DNA of 9,482 bases, taken from assembly GCA_029859485.1 (NCBI GenBank), contig JAOUDB010000069.1:1-9482 (forward strand), written 5' to 3'. Shown in pieces: positions 1 through 4,999 of this stretch. The translations under genes and the position numbers were made by a program. The stretch is from Desulfuromonadales bacterium. Lineage in GTDB: Bacteria; Desulfobacterota; Desulfuromonadia; Desulfuromonadales; BM103. The notes under the pieces were generated by a model. The model was not told the origin of the DNA. It saw only the letters and a program-made list of their open reading frames with translations, and ran no database searches. The stretch's first letter is position 1; every line of letters begins with the position of its first letter.

Positions 1-943
1 CGCTGTTGTCGACCAGAAGGTTGACTTGGTAGCAGTCGAAGGACGGCTCGTTGGTCTGAATTGTCATCCCCGGGATTATGAGCTGCGGTTTTCGCTGCTC
101 ACGAAACTCTTCGATTCGCCCGAGAAGGTCCTCCTTACACGCTTCTAAGTAGGCGACGACGTGTTCAAAATCATGATATTTCTTTTGCATTTCTTCATAC
201 ATCTGGTCAATGGCGATAAGCATCATGGATTTTTCCATGTCTGCGATTTCTGCCTGCATGATCATTTCCAGTCTGTTTATCTCCAGAGTCACTTCCTGAA
301 TGCGCTTATGCAGCGCGCTGCTCTTTTTTTCGAGGCGGGTTTTCTCTGCCGGGCTTAGTTTTTCGTACTCCTCCCCTGTCAAGGTTTTGCCATCCTTTAA
401 CGGCGACAAGGTTGGTCCATCGCTACCCTCTTGCAGGATGAATCCTTCCTCCTTGGACTCCAACTCCAGCGCTGTATACAACTCGCCTTGCTTTCTTTGG
501 TATGTTTTGCTGATCCGATCCCGCTGCTTTTCGTACATTCTGCCTGCGAAAATCTTCGGGATATCTTTGGATAGGCGCTCAACCAGGTTGTCGACATCAC
601 TTTTGAACTCCCATCCCTTTCCGGGCGGAAGGCGAAGGTATTCGGGGCTGGTCCCATCAATGAAGTCGTGCACATAACACCAATCATCGGGGACCGGCTG
701 ATTCTCTGCATGGCTGGCAAGATGGGCTTTGATAGTCGATGTTCGACCAGTACCTGGCTGCCCGAGGATAAAAAGATTGAACCCCCTGCTGCGGATGCCG
801 ATGCCAAAATCGATGGCAGTCATCGCCCTTTCCTGGCCGATGATTCCTTCTAATGGCGGGAGTTCCTCGGTGCTAGCAAATTCGAACTGGCTCGGATCGC
901 AGCGCCAACAGAGATCATCGCTGCATAGGCGGAGTTCGTCCAT
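1..943 (-). CDS. Lon-related ATP-dependent protease (AAA_32 type), N-terminal part, cut by the window edge
   Basis: The frame opens with ATG at 943 and stays open for 314 codons to the left edge, so the C-terminal part is missing. GGAGAG lies 4 bases before the ATG. Residues 12-60 show the entry typical of Lon-related AAA_32 proteins: a Cys-Asp-Pro-rich start, an LEGIIGQERA segment at 31-40, then a Walker A-like GQPGTGRT at 61-68. The usual Walker lysine is Arg67, which I believe is normal for this family. DDWCYVHDF at 87-95 is another family hallmark. Residues about 130-290 are charged and helical and probably form the coiled-coil insert. Complete members are around 800 residues and end in a Lon-type Ser-Lys protease domain, which lies outside the window. 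The likely role is ATP-dependent cytoplasmic protein degradation. Family assignment is confident; substrates are unknown. It is transcribed away from the non-coding stretch at 944-1240. Confidence 0.88.
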   Translation of the reverse strand, partial: MDELRLCSDDLCWRCDPSQFEFASTEELPPLEGIIGQERAMTAIDFGIGIRSRGFNLFILGQPGTGRTSTIKAHLASHAENQPVPDDWCYVHDFIDGTSPEYLRLPPGKGWEFKSDVDNLVERLSKDIPKIFAGRMYEKQRDRISKTYQRKQGELYTALELESKEEGFILQEGSDGPTLSPLKDGKTLTGEEYEKLSPAEKTRLEKKSSALHKRIQEVTLEINRLEMIMQAEIADMEKSMMLIAIDQMYEEMQKKYHDFEHVVAYLEACKEDLLGRIEEFREQRKPQLIIPGMTIQTNEPSFDCYQVNLLVDNS

Positions 944-1032
944 GATTCTCTCCAAATTGATCCATAGAGTCTTCACACAAGATTTTACTGCTCAAGCTCA
1001 CTTAAAGAATATCGGTTAACGGTAAACCTACA

Positions 1033-1053
1033 AGTCAAAATTGCAATGCAATT
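1033..1053 (-). promoter_or_regulatory. Palindrome abutting a TTGACT hexamer upstream of the Lon-like gene
   Basis: AATTGCA-A-TGCAATT (1039-1053) is a perfect 7-1-7 inverted repeat. On the minus strand it lies directly before TTGACT (1038-1033), a plausible -35 hexamer for the protease gene that starts at 943. No good -10 sits 16-18 bases further on; GATATT at 1013-1008 gives a 19-base spacer. A regulator-binding site next to a weak promoter would fit, but this is inference from position and symmetry only. Confidence 0.3.
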
Positions 1054-1130
1054 ACAGGTCGCGAGCACTGCAGAAGGGTCTAAGTCGTTAGCTATTAAAG
1101 GTTAAACCAACCAGAGAGATAAAAAACGAG

Positions 1131-1160
1131 AAAAGGCCACCTGTTCCCAGGCGGCCTTTT
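1131..1160 (-). terminator. Rho-independent terminator for the small ORF at 1241-1363
   Basis: AAAAGGCCACCTG and CAGGCGGCCTTTT form a 13-base-pair arm with one mismatch and a TTCC loop. Read on the minus strand, the hairpin ends in TTTT followed by TCG and a further TTTTTT run, an excellent intrinsic terminator about 80 bases after the small ORF stop at 1241. On the plus strand it ends in TTTTGG, so it could also act weakly in that direction, but no plus-strand gene precedes it. Confidence 0.75.
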
Positions 1161-1180
1161 GGTCTCTGTTATTCTTGATT

Positions 1181-1202
1181 GGTGTGTGGGAAACCTCACA
1201 CC
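1181..1202. other. Stable hairpin with GAAA loop
   Basis: GGTGTGTGG and CCTCACACC can pair with a single T-T mismatch around a GAAA loop on the plus strand (TTTC on the minus strand). It lies between the small ORF at 1241-1363 and the terminator at 1131-1160, in the stretch that would encode the Cys-rich tail of that ORF in the shifted frame. No T run follows, so it is not itself a terminator. Its role is unknown. Confidence 0.4.
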
Positions 1203-1240
1203 AGCAGCACTCAGACTCTTGGCACTCATGTCGCCAAATG

Positions 1241-1363
1241 TTACCGTAGACCCCTGCTACCTTCGGCAAACTGAGTTGCCCTTATCATGTCGCCCTTACT
1301 CATCCCATCAAGGCCAGTCAATCCTAGAGCTTTAGCTCTTTTCTGAATTTCAATGACATCCAC
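1241..1363 (-). CDS. Small SAP/Rho_N-like protein, 40 aa, probably frameshifted at its C-terminus
   Basis: A GTG codon at 1363 is preceded by AAGGAG at 1376-1371 with a 7-base spacer, a near ideal ribosome site. The 40-residue product contains the segments IEIQKRAKALGLTGLDGMSK and GDMIRATQFAEG. This is the pattern of short SAP or Rho-N-like helix-extended-helix proteins that begin with an (I/V)xxIAK-type helix and continue with a K-x-(E/D)-(L/M)-I-R-A-x-Q-x-AEG helix. Such proteins usually run on into a short Cys-containing tail. Here the frame stops four codons past AEGS, but the +1 frame reads on into Cys-x4-Cys-Cys-Trp-Cys at 1224-1198, which resembles that tail. A single-base indel is therefore likely. 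A nucleic-acid-binding role is suggested by the motif only. A strong terminator follows at 1160-1131. Confidence 0.5.
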   Translation of the reverse strand: MDVIEIQKRAKALGLTGLDGMSKGDMIRATQFAEGSRGLR

Positions 1364-1381
1364 GACCTTTCTCCTTCGAAA

Positions 1382-1390
1382 ATTATATCA
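1382..1390 (-). promoter_or_regulatory. Extended -10 promoter for the small SAP-like ORF
   Basis: On the minus strand TGATATAAT gives a perfect TATAAT (1387-1382) with the TG of an extended -10. The -35 position (CACAAG, about 1410-1405) is poor, as is allowed for extended -10 promoters. Transcription would start near 1375, leaving almost no leader ahead of the AAGGAG at 1376-1371. A slightly shifted start, or a promoter further upstream, may be the functional one. Confidence 0.4.
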
Positions 1391-1449
1391 TCTGTTTTTA
1401 GATCCTTGTGATTTTAAGGTTATCTATTTTTATTGAGAGGTAATTACAG

Positions 1450-1500
1450 ATGAGGAACATTTTTCTATTAGTCTTACTGCATCTATATTGGGCCTTGTAA
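1450..1500 (+). CDS. Possible 16-aa hydrophobic peptide
   Basis: ATG at 1450 follows GAGAGG (1435-1440) with a 9-base spacer. The product, MRNIFLLVLLHLYWAL, is almost entirely hydrophobic, and the frame is followed by the hairpin at 1542-1571. The arrangement of ribosome site, short membrane peptide and terminator is what tiny membrane peptides look like, but a 17-codon frame with this composition arises easily by chance in AT-rich sequence. No convincing promoter was found. Treat as a weak candidate. Confidence 0.15.
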   Translation: MRNIFLLVLLHLYWAL

Positions 1501-1541
1501 TAGGCAGAAATGTAAATTTTCTACTGACCCTGATAAACAAG

Positions 1542-1571
1542 AAAACGCCCCAGAGTTTCCCAGGGCGTTTT
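1542..1571. terminator. Bidirectional intrinsic terminator
   Basis: AAAACGCCC (1542-1550) pairs perfectly with GGGCGTTTT (1563-1571) around a 12-base loop. The A and T runs make it usable on either strand. On the minus strand it would end any transcript coming from the 1655-1705 ORF; on the plus strand it would end one from the 1450-1500 frame. Confidence 0.65.
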
Positions 1572-1654
1572 ACGTTTATTTGCTTCTGCGTGATTCCCGT
1601 CTTGGGAACCTATATCGGATCACCCGAATACTGCGATCCAGGTTGTATAGACAT

Positions 1655-1705
1655 TTAAATCGATGAGGCTTTCACTAAACGGTCTGGCGGATCAGAAACT
1701 AGCAT
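1655..1705 (-). CDS. Possible 16-aa leader-like or remnant peptide
   Basis: ATG at 1705 is preceded by a perfect AAGGAGG (1720-1714) with an 8-base spacer, one of the best ribosome sites in the window. The frame encodes MLVSDPPDRLVKASSI and stops at 1655. A terminator hairpin lies about 85 bases downstream at 1571-1542. The strong ribosome site for such a short frame suggests either a genuine small peptide or the surviving 5' end of a decayed gene. I do not recognise the peptide. Confidence 0.25.
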   Translation of the reverse strand: MLVSDPPDRLVKASSI

Positions 1706-1791
1706 ATAATCTTCCTCCTTAATCCTTATAGACCTCTTGTGCTATTGAGGTGATTTTACTATAACACAAAAGCCAACTTGAGGTGCACGAG

Positions 1792-1852
1792 GGCCACTCG
1801 GAATTGTTCCAGGTGGCCTTCAGTTTGTGCGTTAAAGAGGTTACTGAATACC
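1792..1852. repeat. Intergenic repeat, copy 1 (hairpin plus conserved tail)
   Basis: GGCCAC-TC-GGAA at 1792-1803 and TTCC-AG-GTGGCC at 1807-1818 form a long hairpin with a 3-base loop and a 2-base internal mismatch. The segment 1807-1852 that follows is similar to 2575-2621; the last 21 bases (ending CTGAATACCT) match at 18 positions. The two copies are direct repeats on either side of the CBS-domain gene. No long T run follows on either strand, so this copy is not an obvious terminator. Confidence 0.55.
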
Positions 1853-1902
1853 TCTATCAATAAGAAGCCGTTTTTGTTCTCGTTAGTCGTGAGATGTAAG
1901 AA

Positions 1903-1928
1903 AGCCCTTGATCAAAGGGACAAGGGCT
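1903..1928 (-). terminator. Intrinsic terminator of the CBS-domain gene
   Basis: On the minus strand AGCCCTTG and CAAGGGCT form an 8-base-pair perfect stem with a 10-base loop, followed by TTCTTAC. It lies about 60 bases past the stop codon of the CBS gene at 1989. The T run is short and interrupted, so termination may be only partial. Confidence 0.55.
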
Positions 1929-1988
1929 CCGTGTTTTCAGAAAAGAAAACGCATAAACTGTGTGTCCCCGGATAAAAACAAATAGTAT

Positions 1989-2438
1989 TTACTCGAGTTC
2001 ACATACCCACTGAGAATGTAATTTCTCAAGCTGGCTGAGCATAAATTCCTTTTCAGCGACATTGGCCTGAACAAGATCGCCAATTGAAACCAAACCGATC
2101 AGCGTGCCATCTTCAAATACAGGAAGATGACGACAGCATTTGTCGGACATCAGCGCCAACCCTTCTTCCACACTTTGGTCCGGAGAGATATAAAGGACTT
2201 TGTTCGTCATGATCTTCTCAACAGATGTTTTGAGTGATGACAGTCCTTCCAAAATCACCTTCCGTGCATAGTCGCGTTCGGACATTATGCCGACCACCTT
2301 TCCCTCGTTCATAACAAGCAATGCGCCAATATTCTCCCTAGCCATCAATTCCAAGGCCTTGTAAATTGTCTCATTGGCACTGACACTAACAATTGAAGCG
2401 CCCTTGTTCTTCAACACTTCACGAATAGATTTGGTCAT
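1989..2438 (-). CDS. Stand-alone tandem CBS-domain protein
   Basis: The 149-residue product consists almost wholly of two CBS domains, about residues 17-66 and 83-130, which form one Bateman module. Each ends with the usual ligand-loop pattern: GIMSERD at 50-56 and GLVSIGD at 115-121. Such modules bind adenine nucleotides or related ligands and act as energy or ionic sensors, often on a partner protein. The C-terminal 20 residues form a charged helix (SQLEKLHSQW at 135-144). There is no membrane segment and no enzyme domain. The ATG at 2438 has an AGGAAGG-type ribosome site nearby (2451-2444 region). The gene is monocistronic, with its own promoter at 2508-2481 and terminator at 1928-1903. 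The regulated partner cannot be deduced from the neighbours. Confidence 0.92.
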   Translation of the reverse strand: MTKSIREVLKNKGASIVSVSANETIYKALELMARENIGALLVMNEGKVVGIMSERDYARKVILEGLSSLKTSVEKIMTNKVLYISPDQSVEEGLALMSDKCCRHLPVFEDGTLIGLVSIGDLVQANVAEKEFMLSQLEKLHSQWVCELE

Positions 2439-2480
2439 GTCGCCTTCCTTTCCAAAGTCATGAAATGAATGCAGTTCTTA

Positions 2481-2508
2481 ACTTTATCTGAGGCGACATA
2501 GATGTCAA
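2481..2508 (-). promoter_or_regulatory. Sigma70-type promoter of the CBS-domain gene
   Basis: On the minus strand a perfect TTGACA (2508-2503) is separated by 16 bases from TAAAGT (2486-2481). The expected start near 2474 leaves a leader of about 36 bases before the ATG at 2438. The octamer GGCGACAT at the start codon recurs in inverted form in the spacer (2499-2492), which could be coincidence or an operator half-site. Confidence 0.55.
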
Positions 2509-2560
2509 ACACCGAGGAACAGCAAACAGTTTTCGTGTTTTATATTTGCCCACAAATATG

Positions 2561-2621
2561 AAAAGGCCACCCGTTACCAGGTGGCCATAGTTTTGCGTAT
2601 TAACGAGCTTCCTGAATACCT
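2561..2621. repeat. Intergenic repeat, copy 2, with terminator-like hairpin
   Basis: GGCCACC (2565-2571) and GGTGGCC (2580-2586) form a perfect 7-base-pair stem. Read on the minus strand the hairpin runs into TTTTCATATTTG, so it can terminate minus-strand transcription, plausibly that of the 3024-9482 operon before the transposon arrived in between. Bases 2575-2621 match copy 1 at 1807-1852. The match ends at CTGAATACCT, immediately where the transposase remnant begins, which suggests an insertion or recombination joint. Confidence 0.5.
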
Positions 2622-2849
2622 AACGGGAATTGCGAACGTTTCCACAAGACAATTCTACAGGAGTTCTATCAAATCGCCTTCAGGAAAAAGGTCTACCCCA
2701 ACTTGGAGGGCTTGCAGGAAGATCTGTACGTTTGGCTCGATTACTACAATAATGATCGAACAGATCAGGGAACGATGTGTTGTGGCAGGACGCCAATGGA
2801 AGCGCATGAAGACGGCAAGAGCATCTGGCAGGAAAAGCTTGTAGCTTAA
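2619..2849 (+). pseudogene. 3' remnant of an IS481/IS3-type transposase (integrase core)
   Basis: In the frame ending at the TAA at 2847-2849 the translation reads NCERFHKTILQEFYQIAFRK from about 2628 and later WLDYYNNDRTDQG and GRTPMEAH. These are the classic C-terminal blocks of the DDE integrase core of IS481/IS3-like transposases, including the WL-x-YYNN-x-R-x-x-QG signature. The catalytic glutamate is expected close to CERFHK, and the two aspartates lie in the missing upstream part. A stop at 2613-2615 and the absence of any upstream homology show that only about 76 residues survive, so the gene is dead. It is the only gene-like sequence on the plus strand in this half of the window and interrupts the space between the operon and the CBS gene. 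Confidence 0.85.
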
Positions 2850-2898
2850 ACTTGACCTGACAGACACCTCCGCAAAACCGGCAACTGTCAGATCAAGT
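2850..2898. mobile_element. Inverted transposon-end sequences beside the transposase remnant
   Basis: ACTTGACCTGACAG (2850-2863) and CTGTCAGATCAAGT (2885-2898) are inverted repeats matching at 13 of 14 positions, separated by 21 bases. The first copy starts one base after the transposase stop and reads outward like a right terminal repeat of the element. The second reads like a left end of a related element pointing the other way. Either two insertion-sequence ends lie back to back, or the pair is one structured end. Which is right cannot be settled from one copy. Confidence 0.5.
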
Positions 2899-2966
2899 CG
2901 CGACTACTACATATTATTAGTGATATTGGTGAAGCAGAGAGTGAAGTTCAGATAACAAGTAAATAT

Positions 2967-2984
2967 AATTCCTCCTTGGGAATT
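2967..2984 (-). terminator. Weak hairpin downstream of the TonB-like gene
   Basis: AATTCC and GGAATT form a 6-base-pair stem with a 6-base loop about 40 bases after the stop at 3024. On the minus strand the sequence that follows is ATATTTACTTG, without a proper T run. It may slow transcription or protect the mRNA 3' end, but it is a poor terminator. Confidence 0.25.
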
Positions 2985-3023
2985 GACTGCAGTCTGGTTT
3001 AATCAACACCCTTAAATTGCGTC

Positions 3024-4493
3024 CTATGTCGCAGGCAAGAAATCGATTGGATAAAGGATGGTTGTCACAGGGACATCCTCCTTTGGACCAAAATTGAATC
3101 TTTTGACACGGCCAATAATTTCAGCAACCAGGTAATCGGAAGCGAGATCCGTCGATTCAACCAAACACATGGAGACATCTCCTTCCGGCTGGATCGTGAT
3201 TTTCAGCAGCATCTTGCCACGGAGAGTCGGGTCCTTTCGCAACTCCTTGTTGTAAATGCGATAAAGTGCCGCCTTGTATCGATCGAAGACGATCTGAATC
3301 TCTTCATCGGTCCGGCCTGGCCCAGGGCCACCACTCATTGGTCGACCTTCTTCGCCTCCTATGCCGGCCACTGAACTCTCAACGTTCGAGAAACCAACCC
3401 CACCAATTTGGCCGGCATTACCATATCCACTGCTGCCGCCACCACTAGAACTTCCATTTCCCAGGTTTGTACTAACACCAAAACTACTTATACCGCCGCT
3501 GGTGCCACTTTTCGCCTGCATTGCAACCAGATTTCGTTTTGCACGGGATTGGCCGGGTATTAGTTTTGAGTCCCTATTCACATGGGCATCCGTGCCGAGT
3601 TTTGCAACTGGTACTTCGTCCATCAGATCGGAGAAAGTGCTCTTGAATGCCAACACACCAGTGGTTTCAGCCTTTTTACGTGCAACTTGAGTCCCACCAC
3701 CCTTAGTTTTCTTTGTCGGTTCCACTTTTTGGGGATTCTTCTTTGTTTTAGCCTTTTTCTCAGATATCTCCTTTTTCGGCAGCTCCGGTTCAGTTTTCTG
3801 TTCTTCATTCAACTCTTCCCGGGGTTGTGGCTGAACCGGTTCAGGGATCGGTTGCACATTTCTCACCAGCGTGGCAAGCCGCTCAGGAATTTCAATCACT
3901 TCAACCGATCGATCAATTATCGGAAGTGTGACTAACGGGATAATCGTGCCAAGCGCAACAGTCCAAAACATGCATACGAGGAGTGATTTTCGAAAGCGCT
4001 GTTCATTTTCAATCTTGATGTTCCAAGGCATAGTCATCGGCAGGAAAGGCATGGGTGACATTTCCCGTTCGATGATAAATTCTTCTTGACGACGTTCTTC
4101 GCGAGCATAAGATTGGCGTACTTCTTCGTCCAGGTTATCCAAATCATCGAGGCACTCTTTGATTTGGTTCCTGACTGCCTCCCTGTGCTCCTCCACTCCT
4201 TGTGCCTCCACTTCGAAGCTAGCGATCCGGTTCCTGAACAACTTCAGGTGCTCACCGGCATCGATATCTGGCAGATCACTCCAGAACAGGTCCCCGGCAT
4301 CAAGTTCGTCTAACCGGTCGAATGCGTTGCAGACCTCGCGCAATGCTTCAAAGCGCTTTTTCTCAGCCAGATGTGCTTCAAGCTCTGCATCTATGATGCG
4401 CAGGTCTGCCTCGAGGGTCTTGAGCCTTTCTTGAGATGCCTCGATCTGCGCATTTAGCGGCGCCAACTCTTCATATAACAGAGGTGTATTCAC
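3024..4493 (-). CDS. TonB-like transenvelope protein, AgmX/PglI-type C-terminal domain (GltG/GltJ-like)
   Basis: The product (489 residues) has an unusual TonB layout. Residues 1 to about 145 form a cytoplasmic, strongly charged coiled-coil region. One membrane helix lies at about 170-193. A Pro/Glu/Lys-rich spacer (213-275) resembles the periplasm-spanning rod of TonB, and a Gly/Ser-rich stretch (330-393) precedes a C-terminal domain (396-489) with the RYKAALYRIYNKEL, KITIQPEGDV and FNFGP blocks typical of AgmX/PglI or TonB C-termini. I infer that it couples the ExbB-ExbD motor encoded upstream to envelope partners. Start choice: an ATG at 4568 is in frame but would overlap the preceding gene by 64 bases. 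The GTG at 4493 lies 11 bases after the ExbD stop, and the coiled coil begins just after it. Its ribosome site (GAGAG) is weak, so the start is uncertain. Confidence 0.82.
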   Translation of the reverse strand: MNTPLLYEELAPLNAQIEASQERLKTLEADLRIIDAELEAHLAEKKRFEALREVCNAFDRLDELDAGDLFWSDLPDIDAGEHLKLFRNRIASFEVEAQGVEEHREAVRNQIKECLDDLDNLDEEVRQSYAREERRQEEFIIEREMSPMPFLPMTMPWNIKIENEQRFRKSLLVCMFWTVALGTIIPLVTLPIIDRSVEVIEIPERLATLVRNVQPIPEPVQPQPREELNEEQKTEPELPKKEISEKKAKTKKNPQKVEPTKKTKGGGTQVARKKAETTGVLAFKSTFSDLMDEVPVAKLGTDAHVNRDSKLIPGQSRAKRNLVAMQAKSGTSGGISSFGVSTNLGNGSSSGGGSSGYGNAGQIGGVGFSNVESSVAGIGGEEGRPMSGGPGPGRTDEEIQIVFDRYKAALYRIYNKELRKDPTLRGKMLLKITIQPEGDVSMCLVESTDLASDYLVAEIIGRVKRFNFGPKEDVPVTTILYPIDFLPAT

Positions 4494-4504
4494 GGAACGC
4501 TCTC

Positions 4505-4999
4505 TTATGTCTGTGAGGCTTTCTGGATAACGGCGAGGGAAATCCTGCCATATCCTGAGCCTGTACATGTTGTCATGATCTTCTTAAGGACGTTGAACGG
4601 GATCGTCTTGTCGGCAAGGATAGTGACTTCCTTGCTGGAAACCACAGATTGCGTATTGATGCTGATGATGTTCCGTTCGAGAAGATCAAGTTTTTGGGTG
4701 ATTTCCGGAATGTTCTCACTCTTGGTCTCAAGTAGTACAGATGTATTCACCACAGCTTCGCCCTGCACCAGGACCATCTCCGGACTGACCATGATTACCA
4801 CCGTCTCCCGAGGCTTTGATTCGACCACTGAATCCGGCAGCTTGATATGCTTAGGGGTAGACAGGACTTCGTTCGAAGACGAGTTGGCCAGTAGGAAAAA
4901 TACCAGAATAGTGAACACATCCATAAGCGCAGTCAGGTGCAAACCTGTGACCTTCTTCCTGCTGCGATTCATACGTCTAATGCGTCTGCTTTCCCTCAT
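4505..4999 (-). CDS. ExbD/TolR-family motor subunit 2 (canonical Asp)
   Basis: This 164-residue protein has the ExbD/TolR plan: a basic cytoplasmic N-terminus, one membrane helix at about 20-41 and a periplasmic domain. The helix carries LHLTALMDVFTILVFFLL, with Asp27 at the place of the essential proton-carrying aspartate (Asp25 of ExbD, Asp23 of TolR). A long Ser-rich linker follows. The ATG at 4999 overlaps the stop of the preceding exbD-like gene in an ATGA, with GGAG 7 bases upstream, so the two are translationally coupled. Together with the ExbB-like protein it should form a proton-driven inner-membrane motor, as AglR with AglQ/AglS does in Myxococcus. Confidence 0.9.
   Translation of the reverse strand: MRESRRIRRMNRSRKKVTGLHLTALMDVFTILVFFLLANSSSNEVLSTPKHIKLPDSVVESKPRETVVIMVSPEMVLVQGEAVVNTSVLLETKSENIPEITQKLDLLERNIISINTQSVVSSKEVTILADKTIPFNVLKKIMTTCTGSGYGRISLAVIQKASQT

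Larger units (their letters stand above)
1364..1988. other. Intergenic stretch with hairpins and tiny ORFs, no normal-sized gene
   Basis: I see no credible gene longer than about 20 codons here; the 65-codon plus-strand frame at 1778-1975 is overlaid on three hairpins and has no ribosome site or protein-like composition. The stretch holds a bidirectional hairpin at 1542-1571, a tiny ORF with a strong ribosome site at 1655-1705, a hydrophobic tiny ORF at 1450-1500, a repeat element at 1792-1852 and the terminator of the CBS gene at 1903-1928. Confidence 0.6.

Noticed and set aside
1222..1300. Possible GEMM-like (cyclic di-GMP) riboswitch on the minus strand, from a GGTAGCAGGGGTCTACGGTAAC-like run
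   Set aside because: The similarity covers only a short part of the consensus, the helices do not form, and the stretch is better explained as the coding end of the small SAP-like ORF.
1778..1975. 65-codon plus-strand frame
   Set aside because: It runs across three hairpins and the CBS terminator, lacks a ribosome site and has no protein-like pattern.
1227..2444. Nine-base word CATGTCGCC at 1227, 1286 and 2436
   Set aside because: Two copies are in or beside the small ORF and one spans a start codon; spacing is irregular and no symmetry or array is apparent, so chance is likely.
2581..2844. 87-codon plus-strand frame overlapping the transposase remnant
   Set aside because: It is out of frame with the conserved WLDYYNN and GRTPMEAH blocks, which read in the frame ending at 2849.
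2655..2867. 70-codon minus-strand frame over the transposase remnant
   Set aside because: It is the antisense of a recognisable integrase C-terminus and has no family features or ribosome site of its own.
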